Notes: a model not told the origin generated them from the sequence alone. A DNA stretch of 64,000 nt from Nocardioides speluncae (GCF_003121585.1 NZ_QEOO01000007.1:62001-126000); one strand, 5' to 3'. Counted from the first letter of the stretch, positions 1-9,069 are shown. Made by a program: numbers and translations.

Positions 1-196
1 ACACGTCGACCACGTCGCTGCGGACCTCGGTGACGCCGGCTGCCTTCAGCAGGTCGACGGTCTCGGCGAGCCCGTCGCCGTTCCAGTCGGAGATGGCCAG
101 CAGCGCACCGCGCTCGGCCGCGTTGAGGGCCAGCGCCCGGCCGATGCCGGAGCCGGCGCCGGTGATGGCGACTACCTTGCCGTCGAGCGTCTTCAT
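1..196 (-). CDS. SDR-family oxidoreductase, N-terminal part only
   Basis: The gene runs off the left edge of the window, so only about 65 N-terminal residues are visible. They begin M-K-T-L-D-G-K and carry the Rossmann cofactor motif G-A-G-S-G-I-G at about residues 14-20, the classical short-chain dehydrogenase/reductase TGxxxGxG pattern in a GAGSGIG form. The ATG at 196-194 overlaps the stop of the upstream monooxygenase by 4 nt (ATGA), so the two genes are co-transcribed and probably translationally coupled. It is inferred to act on the alcohol or ketone substrate of the same pathway. The catalytic Tyr-Lys region lies outside the window, so substrate and cofactor cannot be judged. Confidence 0.8.
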   Translation of the reverse strand, partial: MKTLDGKVVAITGAGSGIGRALALNAAERGALLAISDWNGDGLAETVDLLKAAGVTEVRSDVVDV

Positions 197-1719
197 GCGA
201 ATGCGTCCTCTCGGGTGCGGGCCGGAGCCACGGTGTACGCCGTCTTGTCGAACCTACTGAGCAGGCGCCGGAAGGTGAAGGTCGCCCGCGGCCAGAGCGT
301 GGTGTTGCGGCCGTGCTCGTCGAGGTACCAGCTGGCGCAGCCCCCCGAGCTCCACACGCTGGGTTCCATCCGGCGCTGCAGGTCGTCGTTCCACGCCTGC
401 TGCACCTCCGCCCGCGGCTCCACGGTCGCCAGGCCGTCGGTCTGCATGGTCCCCAGCGCGTCGCGGATGTAGGCCAGCTGCGACTCGATCATGAACACCA
501 TCGAGGAGTGGCCGAGGCCGGTGTTGGGCCCGACGATCTGGAACAGGTTGGGGAAGCCGTGCACGGTGCAGCCCTTGTAGGCGCCCTGCCCGTTCTCCGA
601 CCACACATCGGCGAGCTTCCGGCCGTCGCGGCCGCGGATCCGCTCGGCGATCGGCGGGTCGGTGACGTGGAAGCCGGTGGCCACGACGAGTACGTCGATC
701 GGCCGCTCCACGCCGTCGGCGGTGACGATCGCGTCGCCGGTGATCTTGGCGATTCCGTCGGTGACCAGCGAGACGTTGTCGCTCGCGAGCGCCGGGTAGT
801 AGGTATTGGAGATCAGGATCCGCTTGCAGCCGATCGCGTAGTCGGGCGTGACCCGCGCGCGCAGCTCGGGGTCGGCGATGCCCCGCCGGATGTTGGACAG
901 GCCCAGCAGCCTGGCCGGCAGCGCGAGCTCCGGGCGCCGGGTGAACGCCGGGACGTACGCCTCGCGGCCCCAGTAGATCGCGGTCCGGTAGAGCTTCTGG
1001 ATCGCCGGGACGCGCTTGAACAGCGCCTTCTCGACGCCGGTGTAGGCGCGGTCGTGGCGCGGGATCACCCACGGCGCGGTGCGCTGGTAGACGTCGAGGT
1101 GGCCGACCACCTTCTGGATCTCCGGGACGATCTGGATCGACGATGCGCCGGTGCCGATCACGGCCACCCGCTTGCCGGTCAGGTCGGTGTCGTGGTCCCA
1201 CCGGGCGGAGTGGAAGACCTCGCCCTGGAAGGTGTCGATGCCGTCGATGTCGGGCAGCCGCGGCTCGCAGAGCGCGCCGGCCGCGGAGATCAGGACGTCG
1301 GTGGTGATCGTGTGCCGCTCGCCGGCCCGGGACACCTCGACCTGCCAGACCTGCCCGGCCTCGTCCCAGGCGGCCTCCTCGACCGCGGTGTCGAACGCGA
1401 ACCGGTCGAGTACGCCGGCCTCGCGCGCCACGCCCTGCAGGTACGCCTGGATCTCCGGCTGCGGCGAGAAGGACTTCGACCACGACGGGTTCGGCGCGAA
1501 CGAGTACGAGTAGAGCTGGCTCGGGACGTCGCACGCCGCGCCGGGGTAGGTGTTGTCGCGCCAGGTGCCGCCGACGTCGCCGCCCTTCTCGATCACGAGG
1601 AAGTCGCGCTCGCCGTCCTCGTCGAGCTTGATGGCCATGCCGAGGCCGCCGAAGCCGGCGCCGATCACAAGCTGGCGGACCCGGTCGGGGAGGACTCGAG
1701 GGTCGCTGTCGTGGTTCAT
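193..1719 (-). CDS. Flavin-containing (Baeyer-Villiger type) monooxygenase
   Basis: A 508-residue FAD/NADPH-dependent monooxygenase, expected to insert one oxygen atom into a ketone or oxidise a heteroatom. The FAD Rossmann motif G-A-G-F-G-G-L-G lies at residues 20-27, the NADPH motif G-T-G-A-S-S at 189-194, and the Baeyer-Villiger fingerprint FxGxxxHxxxW ([11 protein letters not shown]) at 164-174. Length is normal for the family. It is co-transcribed with the SDR gene downstream (4-nt overlap) and divergent from a TetR regulator across an 84-bp region with two inverted repeats. This points to an inducible ketone/alcohol catabolic or detoxification operon. The substrate cannot be read from the sequence. 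Confidence 0.92.
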   Translation of the reverse strand: MNHDSDPRVLPDRVRQLVIGAGFGGLGMAIKLDEDGERDFLVIEKGGDVGGTWRDNTYPGAACDVPSQLYSYSFAPNPSWSKSFSPQPEIQAYLQGVAREAGVLDRFAFDTAVEEAAWDEAGQVWQVEVSRAGERHTITTDVLISAAGALCEPRLPDIDGIDTFQGEVFHSARWDHDTDLTGKRVAVIGTGASSIQIVPEIQKVVGHLDVYQRTAPWVIPRHDRAYTGVEKALFKRVPAIQKLYRTAIYWGREAYVPAFTRRPELALPARLLGLSNIRRGIADPELRARVTPDYAIGCKRILISNTYYPALASDNVSLVTDGIAKITGDAIVTADGVERPIDVLVVATGFHVTDPPIAERIRGRDGRKLADVWSENGQGAYKGCTVHGFPNLFQIVGPNTGLGHSSMVFMIESQLAYIRDALGTMQTDGLATVEPRAEVQQAWNDDLQRRMEPSVWSSGGCASWYLDEHGRNTTLWPRATFTFRRLLSRFDKTAYTVAPARTREDAFA

Positions 1720-1738
1720 GCCAACAACGGTAGGTGGG

Positions 1739-1784
1739 CTATTGAACAGGCGTCAATAGCCTGAGACAACTTATTGAAAGTTGT
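1739..1784. promoter_or_regulatory. Two inverted repeats between monooxygenase and TetR genes (probable operators)
   Basis: Two palindromes sit in the divergent intergenic region. The first has arms CTATTGA (1739-1745) and TCAATAG (1753-1759) separated by 7 nt. The second has arms ACAACTT (1766-1772) and AAGTTGT (1778-1784) separated by 5 nt. Both arm pairs are perfect and the region is AT-rich against its surroundings. TetR regulators usually bind such palindromes between themselves and their divergent target, so autoregulation together with control of the monooxygenase operon is inferred. Confidence 0.6.
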
Positions 1785-1803
1785 TCAGTAGTAGCATGGT
1801 CCG

Positions 1804-2415
1804 GTGACCACTCCGCGGATCCGCCTCAGTCCTGACACCCGACGCGAGCAGCTGCTCGATCTCGGGGTCAAGCTGCTGGCCACCCGTCCGCTGGAGAAGC
1901 TCTCGATCGACCTGCTCGCGGAGGCGGCCGGGATCTCGCGCGGGCTGCTGTACCACTACTTCGGCAACAAGCAGGACTTCCACGAAGCGGTGGTACGCCG
2001 CGCGACGGAGGACTTGTTCGCGCTCACCGCACCCACCGACGACCCGGACCCGCTCGCCCGGCTCAGCGGCTCGCTGGACGGCTACCTCGGCTTCGTCGAG
2101 ACCAACCGGCAGGGTTACCAGTCGCTGGTGCGGGCGGCGTACTCCGGCAACCCGACGATGCGTGAGATCTACGAGTCCGCCCGGGCCGCGCTCACCGACC
2201 GGATCTTCGACGAGGCCGAGCCGGGGGTCCTCGAGGAGTTCGGCATCGAGGACACCCCGGCGCTGCGGCTGATGGTGCGCGGCTGGTCGGCGATGGTCGA
2301 GCACGTCGTACTCGCCTGGGTCGAGGACTCAGGCGGCATCGACCGGCAGGCCCTTCTGGACTCGCTGAGCCAGGCGCTTTTCCAGATCATGACGACCGCG
2401 CCCAAGGCCGACTGA
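1804..2415 (+). CDS. TetR/AcrR-family transcriptional regulator
   Basis: A 203-residue regulator with a GTG start at 1804. The N-terminal helix-turn-helix spans about residues 15-60 and contains the signature A-G-I-S-R-G-L-L-Y-H-Y-F-G-N-K at about 42-56. The remainder is a helical ligand-binding/dimerisation domain with no close family signature. It is divergent from the monooxygenase/SDR operon and faces two palindromes, so it most likely represses that operon and itself. Its last 87 nt overlap, antisense, the 3' end of the FAD hydroxylase gene at 2329-3714, which is an unusually long convergent overlap. Confidence 0.92.
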   Translation: MTTPRIRLSPDTRREQLLDLGVKLLATRPLEKLSIDLLAEAAGISRGLLYHYFGNKQDFHEAVVRRATEDLFALTAPTDDPDPLARLSGSLDGYLGFVETNRQGYQSLVRAAYSGNPTMREIYESARAALTDRIFDEAEPGVLEEFGIEDTPALRLMVRGWSAMVEHVVLAWVEDSGGIDRQALLDSLSQALFQIMTTAPKAD

Positions 2416-3714
2416 GACCTTCGCGACCCGCAGCACCACCGGCAACCGCAGCAGCTGCTGCGGCGGGTCGACCAGGTGGCTGACCCGCAGGAACGCCGCC
2501 GCCAGTTCCGGGTCGTGGACAGCCGCGGCCAGCAGCCGGTCGATGTACGCCGCCATCGGCCTCGGGCCGGCGCCGACCGCGATCATCCACGGGGTGTCGA
2601 TGTGCACCGCGGCGCGCTTGTGGAAGCGGCGCGCCAGGTCGTGACGGCCGGCGTCCAGGCAGCGGCCGAGCTCCTCTGCCTCCAGCGCGGCGACCGTCAT
2701 CCCCTGGCCGTAGACCGGGTCGAACGAGCACAGCGCGTCACCGGTGACGACCAGGCCCTCCGGGAACTCGGCCAGCCGCTCGTAGCGGCGCCGCCGGCTT
2801 GCCGGGAACCGGTAGAACAGGCCGTCGTCGAGCGGCTCGAGACCGCGGAGCGCGGCCGCGACGTCGGGGCTGGCCAGGCTCCGGGCGAACCTCACGAAGC
2901 CGTCCAGCTCGCGTGGCGGGCGGTCACCTGCAGTGCTGGTGAGGGAGACCGTCCACCGATCGTCCTCGTTGCGGACCATCACGCCGGACCTCGGCTTGGT
3001 CGCAGTGGCGTTGACGGCGCGCACCACCATCCGATCGGGCTTCCGCACGCGGAACTGCCGGGTCGCGTAGTGCTTGTCGCAGCGCACGACCTCCTCCTCG
3101 GGTGCGTCGTACCCACGCCGCTGCAGCCACTCAGGTGTCCGGGCGTTGCGCCCCGAGGCGTCGACGACCAGGTCGGCGGCGAGGAGCTCGGCCCGGCCGC
3201 CGCTGCAGCCGGCGACCCGTACGCCGACGACCCGCGCCCCGTCCGCGGCGAAGGCCAGGTCGAGGACCGACGTACCCTCCGCGACCCGGATCCGTGAGTC
3301 GGCCAGCAGCCGCCGGCGCAGGTGGTGCTCCAGGAGCGGCCGGCTGACGCCCAGCATCCGCAGGCCCGACCGGCCGCTGGCGAGCCGGCCGGCCGGGAAG
3401 TTCCACCGGCCGTCGGCCAGCATGTCGCCGAGCACGGCGCCTTCGGCCACCAGTTCGTCGGTCACGCCCGGGAATAGCGACTCGATGACCTGGAGCCCGC
3501 GGACCAGCAGCCCGTGGGTGTGGCGCCCCTGCGGGACACCCCCACGGGCTGCCGGCCCATGCGGCAGCTCGTCCCGGTCGACCAGGGTGACCCGGTCGTA
3601 GTGACGGGTGAGCGACCGAGCAGCGAGCACGCCGGCGATGCTGGCGCCGATCACCACGGCGGTGCGCTCACGCGCTTGCGTGCTCGCTTGCGTGTCCGGG
3701 TGCGTGCTCGACAT
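2329..3714 (-). CDS. FAD-dependent oxidoreductase / aromatic-hydroxylase-like monooxygenase
   Basis: A 461-residue single-FAD protein of the UbiH/geranylgeranyl-reductase-like group. A dinucleotide-binding motif G-A-S-I-A-G follows the first strand at about residue 22, and an acidic R-D-E ends the second strand. The family-typical P-Q-G-R-H-T-H-G-L-L segment follows at about 60, and the second FAD motif G-D-A-L-C-S-F-D-P-V-Y-G-Q-G lies in the C-terminal half. The ATG at 3714 is only 6 nt beyond the stop of the upstream secreted calcium-repeat gene, so the two are an operon. The 3' end overlaps the TetR gene by 87 bp, with the stop at 2331-2329. The substrate is unknown. Confidence 0.85.
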   Translation of the reverse strand: MSSTHPDTQASTQARERTAVVIGASIAGVLAARSLTRHYDRVTLVDRDELPHGPAARGGVPQGRHTHGLLVRGLQVIESLFPGVTDELVAEGAVLGDMLADGRWNFPAGRLASGRSGLRMLGVSRPLLEHHLRRRLLADSRIRVAEGTSVLDLAFAADGARVVGVRVAGCSGGRAELLAADLVVDASGRNARTPEWLQRRGYDAPEEEVVRCDKHYATRQFRVRKPDRMVVRAVNATATKPRSGVMVRNEDDRWTVSLTSTAGDRPPRELDGFVRFARSLASPDVAAALRGLEPLDDGLFYRFPASRRRRYERLAEFPEGLVVTGDALCSFDPVYGQGMTVAALEAEELGRCLDAGRHDLARRFHKRAAVHIDTPWMIAVGAGPRPMAAYIDRLLAAAVHDPELAAAFLRVSHLVDPPQQLLRLPVVLRVAKVSVGLGRGRHDLEKRLAQRVQKGLPVDAA

Positions 3715-3720
3715 GGCGGA

Positions 3721-4518
3721 TCACCAGGCCGTGGGCTTGAGGATCGCGCCGACCGTGCCCGGAACCTGGCTCAGCCACACGTTGCGGAACTGCGGGTGCG
3801 CGGTGTTGAGGTAGGCGACCTTCGCCTGGCCCTTCACCGGGCTCGGGCAGAAGACCTTCTCCACGTCCTTCTGGCGCACGGTCACCGCCGGGGTGCCGTT
3901 GACGTTGAACCGGACCAGGAACTGGAAGCCGAGGTTCTCCGACCTGGGGACGGCCACGATCGTGCAGCTGAAGTTCGGCTTCTCGTCGATGTCGACCCGC
4001 GGCACCTTGCGGTCGCCGTACGAGCTGAGCACGAGCGAGCCGTCGGGCTTCTCGACGAACGGCGCGAAGATCATCGTGTCGTAGTTCTCGTTGCCGATGA
4101 ACGCGTCGCTGCCGTCGCCGGGCGCCCAGATGTTGATGTCGTTGCCGGTGTCGCCGACGAGTACGTCGCTGTTCGGCGCCGCGAAGTCCTCCGGGCCGCC
4201 GACCAGGATGTCGCTGCCGGAGCCGCCGAGCGCGGTGTCGCCGCCGAGCCTGCCGATCAGCAGGTCGTCCTTGCCGCGCCCGAACAGCACGTCGGTGTTG
4301 TCCATGTGCTGCTTGGCGGCCACGCCGGGCGGCTGGATGAAGGTGTTGTCGGCGTTGTCGTTGTCCGCGCCGACGGTGACGTCGTTGCCGTTCGTGCCGG
4401 GCGCGACGAACGCGGCGGCGCCCGTCGCGATCCCGGCGGTGAGTACGCCGACGACAGCGGCCGTGGCGAGCAGCCGACGGCCGCGGCGGCCGGTACGGGC
4501 CGGAGTGGGGTGGGTCAT
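3721..4518 (-). CDS. Secreted protein with degenerate haemolysin-type calcium-binding (RTX) repeats
   Basis: A 265-residue protein. Residues 1-36 form a signal peptide: an Arg-rich start, a hydrophobic core and an Ala-rich cleavage region ending G-A-A-A-F. Residues about 40-135 hold RTX-like nonapeptides rich in G-G-x-G-x-D, for example L-G-G-S-G-S-D-I-L-V-G-G and V-G-D-T-G-N-D, which in this family fold into a Ca2+-binding beta-roll. The C-terminal 110 residues match nothing I recognise and contain two Cys. It precedes the FAD hydroxylase by 6 bp in the same operon. An AAAGGGA ribosome site lies before the ATG. Binding or structural function outside the cell is inferred; nothing suggests an enzyme or a toxin. 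Confidence 0.75.
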   Translation of the reverse strand: MTHPTPARTGRRGRRLLATAAVVGVLTAGIATGAAAFVAPGTNGNDVTVGADNDNADNTFIQPPGVAAKQHMDNTDVLFGRGKDDLLIGRLGGDTALGGSGSDILVGGPEDFAAPNSDVLVGDTGNDINIWAPGDGSDAFIGNENYDTMIFAPFVEKPDGSLVLSSYGDRKVPRVDIDEKPNFSCTIVAVPRSENLGFQFLVRFNVNGTPAVTVRQKDVEKVFCPSPVKGQAKVAYLNTAHPQFRNVWLSQVPGTVGAILKPTAW

Positions 4519-4629
4519 TGCAGTCCCTTTCGTGGATTGTCTATGTGGGTCAAGTCAGTGGATGACACGGCCCTCACGCTAGGAATCGCGGTGCCTCAGC
4601 CACATGGGGAAGCCGCCTTAGATGCGGGC

Positions 4630-4642
4630 CTGAGGGCCTCAG
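4630..4642. promoter_or_regulatory. 13-bp palindrome in the divergent region before the LAL regulator
   Basis: CTGAGG-G-CCTCAG (4630-4642) is a perfect inverted repeat in the 217-bp gap between the divergent RTX-repeat and LuxR-type genes. It may be an operator for either gene. No clear -35/-10 pair can be assigned, and nothing else in the gap is recognisable. Confidence 0.3.
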
Positions 4643-4735
4643 ATGTGTCCGTGGGCGGTCACCGACGTCTCCTAGGGGCCCGTGGAACAAAGAATGGGAT
4701 TGGCGGCCGATCCGGCCGCGGAGGATAGTGACGCC

Positions 4736-7708
4736 ATGTCCGGTGGCGAGACTGCGATGGTCGAACTGGTCGGCCGTGACGACAGCCTGGGCGTGCTGCA
4801 AGAGGCGCTCCAGCAGGCTGCAGCGGGCCGTCCTGCGTTCGTACTTATCTCCGGCGAGACCGGCGTCGGCAAGACCTCCCTAGTCGAGGCGTTCCTTCGG
4901 CGTGCCCGGATCCAGCGGCTCGCGGGCGCCTGCGTGCCGGTGGCCGGTGAGCCGCTGCCGTACGCCGCGCTCTCGCAGGCGCTGCGCGCAGCCTCGGCCA
5001 CCGGCGTGGTCCGTCAGGAGCTGGGCCGCTCGCCAGACCTGGCCCGACTGCTGCCCGCGCCGCCGGTTGAGGAGGTCGCGCAGCGACCGACTCGAAACCA
5101 AGGCGATGAGACCGGATCGCGGCTGCGGCTGTTCCAGGCGGTGCTCGGCCTGCTCGGGCGCATGAGCGCCGCCGGGCCCGTCGTACACGTCGTCGAGGAC
5201 CTGCACTGGGCCGACCGGTCCACGCTCGACCTGCTCTCGTTCCTGGCCACCAACCTGACCAACGAGCGGGTGCTGGTGGTCCTGACCTACCGCGAGGGCG
5301 CACTCAGCCAGACCGGCGGCCCGGCCAGCTCGCTCGGCCCGTGGCTGGCCGACTTCGGCCGGCTGTGTGACCCCCGCCGGCTTCGGCTGGAGCGGCTCGA
5401 CAGGGGATCGGCGACCCGGCTGATCACCACGCTGCTCGGCGAGGTGCCGAGCCCGGAGTTCCTGGAGCGCACCCTGGAGCGCTCCGCGGGCAACCCGCTG
5501 TTCGTCGAACAGCTGGTCCGCGGCGGCGACGAGCCGGAGACCCTGCCGGCCACCCTCCACGAGCTGCTCCGGAGCCGGGTCCATGGACTGCCCGACCAGA
5601 CCCGCCGGGTGCTGCGCGCAGCATCGGTGATCGGGCGCGGCGGCTCGGTCTCGCTGCTGTCGCGGGCGACCGGTGCGGCCCCCGAGGACGTGGAGGACGC
5701 GCTCCGGCCGGCGATCGAGGCACTGGTCGCCGAGGTGCGCGCCGACGACAGCATCGGCTTCCACCACCCGGCCTTCCGCGAGGTGGTGTACGCCGAGCTG
5801 CTGCCCGGCGAGCGCACCCGGCTGCACCGCGCCGCAGCTGAGGCGCTGACGGGCGATGTCGAGGCGGCGTCGTCCGACGCCGGGCCGGAGGTGATCGGCG
5901 AGGTGGCCCGGCACTGGCACCGGGCCGGCGACCTGCCCCGCGCGCTGGACGCGGCGATCACCGCCGGCGCGGCGTACGAACGGATGTTTGCCTTCGCCGA
6001 CGCGCATGCCGCCTACGCGCGGGCCATCGAGCTGCTGGGGCAGGTGCCGGCCGACCTCGATCGGGTCGACCTGATGCGCCGTGCCGCGGATGCGGCGAGC
6101 CAGGTCGGCGAGACCGCCGCTGCTGTCCGGTTGATCCGGCAGGCCCTCGACGACGAGGAGGATGCGCGCGGACGGGCGGCCTTGTTGGAGCGGCTCGGCT
6201 CGTTCCAGTACTTCGCTGGGGACGGTGTGGCCGCCGAGGCCGCCCTTCGCGAGGCGGTCGGGCTCCTCGACCCCGACGAGAAGAGCACGCTCGCCGCACG
6301 GATCCACGCGGGCCTGGCGCTCTACGGGGCGGCCTGGTCACGTGTCGATCACGCCGAGGCCGACGGGACGCTCGCGCTGCAGCTGGCAACCGCGACCGGT
6401 GGCCGTCGCGAGGAGGGCCTGGCCCTGCACGCACTTGGACAGGTCGCCGCTACTCGCGGCGACACCGACCGCGGCGTCGAGCTGCTCGGTCAGGCACTCG
6501 AGATCGCACGCGAGGTGGGAGAGGCCAACGACCTCGGCATCGCGTACGTCGATCTCAGCCACGTCCTCAGCGTCGCCGGCCGCCTGGACGAAGGCATCGA
6601 CCTCGGTCGGCAGGGGATCGTCGAGCTTGGCCGGTTCGGGCAGGACCGGCAGACCGGCAGCCTGTTGATGGTCAACGCGAGCGATGCGCTGATCAAGGCC
6701 GGGCGGCTGCCTGAGGCAGAGGAGCTGATCGACCAGGCACTGGCCCGGCACCCGCGCGGGATCATGGCGGCGCCCGTGCTCCTACTCTCTGCGCGGCTGA
6801 CCATGGCCCTCGGCGAGCTCACCACGGCGTGGGACCGGTGCGAGCAGGCGCGCCTGGTGATCGAGTCCGAGAACGCCCCGGTCGGCTGGTTGCGCGAGGC
6901 GATCGAGACCGCGGCCGAGATCGAGCTGTGGGCCGGCCGCCCGACGGCGGCGTACGACCTGGTCATCGACGGCCTCGCTGCGATCCGAGGCACCGATGAC
7001 GCGCACTTCGGCCGGTCTCTGGTCGCGCTCGGCCTGCGCGCGCTCGCCGACGATGACGCGGTACGCCGCGACGCCAAGTCACGCTCCGAGAGGGCCGGGC
7101 GGCTCGCCGTCCTGGAGGCAGAGTGTGATGCGGTCGGCGAGCTGCTCGGCGCGAAGGCGCTGCCCGAGACGGCCGCGTGGGCGGCGCTGTGCGATGCCGA
7201 GACGGCCCGGCTGAACGTCGACCGGGCGGGTGCGGGCGACCTGTGGGCGGAGGTGGTCGAGGCGTGGACCGCCATCGACCGGCCGCTGCCCGCGGCGTAC
7301 GCCCGCTGGCGGGAGGCCGAGGCCCGGCTGATCGCGCGCGTCGACGCCGCCTCGACGGCCTCGCTGCGCGACGCGCACGCCGCCGCTCTGGAGCTGCGTG
7401 ACGCGCGGCTGACGAGCGAGGTCGAGTCGCTGGCCACCTGGTACCGAGTCGACCTGCTCCCCGCCAGCGATCCCGCTGGCGCCTGCGCGGGGGACGACGG
7501 CGCGCTGGACGCCTACGGGCTGACCGCTCGCGAGCTGGAGGTCCTCACCGCACTCGCCGCCGGCCACACCAACCGCGAGATCGCCGACGCGATGTTCATC
7601 AGTGCCAAGACCGCCTCGGTGCACGTCTCCAACATCCTGCGCAAGCTCGACGTCACCGGCCGCCAGGAGGCCGCCCGGGTCGCCCACCGTCTCGGCATCA
7701 CCGGCTGA
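4736..7708 (+). CDS. Large ATP-binding LuxR-family (LAL) transcriptional regulator
   Basis: A 990-residue regulator of the LAL/MalT-like group. The N-terminal AAA-type ATPase has Walker A G-E-T-G-V-G-K-T-S at about residues 40-48 and a Walker B V-V-E-D-L-H-W-A-D. A long helical, TPR-like middle follows, and a C-terminal LuxR helix-turn-helix occupies the last 60 residues (L-T-A-R-E-L-E-V-L ... K-T-A-S-V-H-V-S-N-I). I chose the ATG at 4736 because GAGGA lies 10 nt upstream. The frame is open from a GTG at 4682, and an ATG at 4756 is also possible. Such regulators usually sense a small ligand and activate catabolic or secondary-metabolism genes. The divergent RTX/FAD operon is a candidate target by position only. 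Confidence 0.9.
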   Translation: MSGGETAMVELVGRDDSLGVLQEALQQAAAGRPAFVLISGETGVGKTSLVEAFLRRARIQRLAGACVPVAGEPLPYAALSQALRAASATGVVRQELGRSPDLARLLPAPPVEEVAQRPTRNQGDETGSRLRLFQAVLGLLGRMSAAGPVVHVVEDLHWADRSTLDLLSFLATNLTNERVLVVLTYREGALSQTGGPASSLGPWLADFGRLCDPRRLRLERLDRGSATRLITTLLGEVPSPEFLERTLERSAGNPLFVEQLVRGGDEPETLPATLHELLRSRVHGLPDQTRRVLRAASVIGRGGSVSLLSRATGAAPEDVEDALRPAIEALVAEVRADDSIGFHHPAFREVVYAELLPGERTRLHRAAAEALTGDVEAASSDAGPEVIGEVARHWHRAGDLPRALDAAITAGAAYERMFAFADAHAAYARAIELLGQVPADLDRVDLMRRAADAASQVGETAAAVRLIRQALDDEEDARGRAALLERLGSFQYFAGDGVAAEAALREAVGLLDPDEKSTLAARIHAGLALYGAAWSRVDHAEADGTLALQLATATGGRREEGLALHALGQVAATRGDTDRGVELLGQALEIAREVGEANDLGIAYVDLSHVLSVAGRLDEGIDLGRQGIVELGRFGQDRQTGSLLMVNASDALIKAGRLPEAEELIDQALARHPRGIMAAPVLLLSARLTMALGELTTAWDRCEQARLVIESENAPVGWLREAIETAAEIELWAGRPTAAYDLVIDGLAAIRGTDDAHFGRSLVALGLRALADDDAVRRDAKSRSERAGRLAVLEAECDAVGELLGAKALPETAAWAALCDAETARLNVDRAGAGDLWAEVVEAWTAIDRPLPAAYARWREAEARLIARVDAASTASLRDAHAAALELRDARLTSEVESLATWYRVDLLPASDPAGACAGDDGALDAYGLTARELEVLTALAAGHTNREIADAMFISAKTASVHVSNILRKLDVTGRQEAARVAHRLGITG

Positions 7709-7748
7709 CCGTAGCCCTGATTGCCGCGGGCTTCCTGGCTTCAGGTGA

Positions 7749-9069
7749 CTACCGAGTTACGCGGTCACCGTCGGCGGTTGGTCGCGGTACTACTCAATGT
7801 CCGCATTTGTCTTACGCGCCGCTGTGGTCAACGGTCTGTGGTTGCGGTCTATTAGTTCCTCCGGTGGAATCGGATATCGCCGTTGGGCATTCTTTCCGTT
7901 GAATAGCGATTATCGTGTGCTCGGTGATGGTGATGTGAGCACAAGAGGATTCCGTCGGTCAGATTCGTCTTTCCTCCCCTCGACCACGGGCTCAGATGAT
8001 GGGCCTCACACCACTGTGCCGGAACCGAGCAGTTCTCGCCGCGGCATTGCTGGTCGCGGAGTCGGAGTGCCTTGCGTTGAGGCGCGTTGAACAGTCTCCT
8101 GGTGCGGCCGAGGTCGAGGATCTCGGACTTCCCGCCCAGCACCACCGGCACGATCTGGGCGGTGCAGGCCAGCCGTCGGGCCTCCGATGCGGTGATCTTG
8201 TCGTCGGTGCCGACCAGGCCAGCGGATGCGAGGTCGCGGGTGAGGGCGTCGTGGTTGATGGTGACCATGACGGTGGTGGCGTCGCCGCCGTGGTCGGGGA
8301 GCTTGGCTGGGTCGAGATGTTCCAGCAGTGCGATGAACGCCTGACCCCTGGCCCGATCCTGTGGCGCCACGGTGGCGTGCTGGCGGGGTGAGGTGAACGC
8401 ATCGAGGTAGGTCGCGAGGCGGCTTGCCGCTGCGTCAGGCAGGACGCCGGCGAGTCTGGTGGTGCCGTCTCCACGCCTGGTCAGCGTCAAACTCACTGCT
8501 TCCCAGGCTCGTTCTTCCTCGCGCGTGAGCTGCTTGGCCTCCTCGGCTTCTCCGACCTCGGGCGCGATGACGTCCAGAATCCTGCGACCCAGCACCCGTA
8601 ACTGATCCGGCCGATACTCCTTGGCGGCTTCGACCAGGTGTTCCTCAGCCTGCGCCCGCAGCGCCGGGTCGAGATCGCTGGGGAGCTCGTCGAGAGCGCG
8701 GGCGATCACTCGGGCTTGGGCCAGGTTCACCGAACCCTCGGCGACCGCCGTACCGAGTCGGGTCCACCGGCTATGCAGCGCCACCGCGAGGTGCTGCTCG
8801 GCCCGACAGGCAGCCGGGACATCGCGAGACTCATGGGCCAGCCACGCGGCCACATCCCGGGCGCCGGCCTCCTCCGCGACATCGTCAGCCGTCGCCATGA
8901 TCCGCAACCGCAACGCGGCTAGCTGGACCTCCAACCGCGACAGCGCCAGCAGGGCATCAGCCTTCTCCGAGGTCCGCATGAAAGCTGGCTCGATACCGGC
9001 CACTTCACTCAATGCGGCATCGATAGCGGCGGCACAGGAAAGCACCGGATGCGGCGCATTCACGAGCAT
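7749..9069 (-). mobile_element. DUF222-HNH (13E12-like) repeat element, copy 1
   Basis: Beyond the HNH stop at 7852, sequence from about 7749 to 7851 remains recognisably similar to the flank of copy 2 (28581-28685), although it is non-coding. Shared blocks include GAGTTACG at 7754, CGGTACTACTCAATGTC at 7785-7801, and GTGGTC plus CTGTGGTTGCGGT at about 7824-7848. The repeated unit is therefore longer than the gene. No matching inverted copy can be found on the other side (9070-9328), so this copy looks truncated or eroded at its 5' end. Whether it ever moved is an inference. Confidence 0.55.
7852..9069 (-). CDS. DUF222 and HNH endonuclease domain protein (13E12 repeat family), copy 1
   Basis: A 405-residue protein. 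The N-terminal two thirds are the helical DUF222 domain. The C-terminus is an HNH nuclease-like zinc site: C-R-G-E-N-C, then W-C-E-A-H-H-L, then L-L-C-S-H-H-H-H-R-A-H. I chose the start M-L-V-N at 9069 because GGAGGT lies 9 nt upstream and both copies share this spacing. An open frame continues to 9117. The other copy (28686-29903) has exactly the same length and most of the same residues. 13E12 proteins are dispersed repeats in actinobacteria. DNA cleavage is predicted from the HNH motif, but their biological role is not established. Confidence 0.88.
   Translation of the reverse strand: MLVNAPHPVLSCAAAIDAALSEVAGIEPAFMRTSEKADALLALSRLEVQLAALRLRIMATADDVAEEAGARDVAAWLAHESRDVPAACRAEQHLAVALHSRWTRLGTAVAEGSVNLAQARVIARALDELPSDLDPALRAQAEEHLVEAAKEYRPDQLRVLGRRILDVIAPEVGEAEEAKQLTREEERAWEAVSLTLTRRGDGTTRLAGVLPDAAASRLATYLDAFTSPRQHATVAPQDRARGQAFIALLEHLDPAKLPDHGGDATTVMVTINHDALTRDLASAGLVGTDDKITASEARRLACTAQIVPVVLGGKSEILDLGRTRRLFNAPQRKALRLRDQQCRGENCSVPAQWCEAHHLSPWSRGGKTNLTDGILLCSHHHHRAHDNRYSTERMPNGDIRFHRRN

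Noticed and set aside
4880..6307. 475-codon antisense frame inside the LAL regulator
   Set aside because: No motif, no ribosome site and complete overlap with a conserved regulator.
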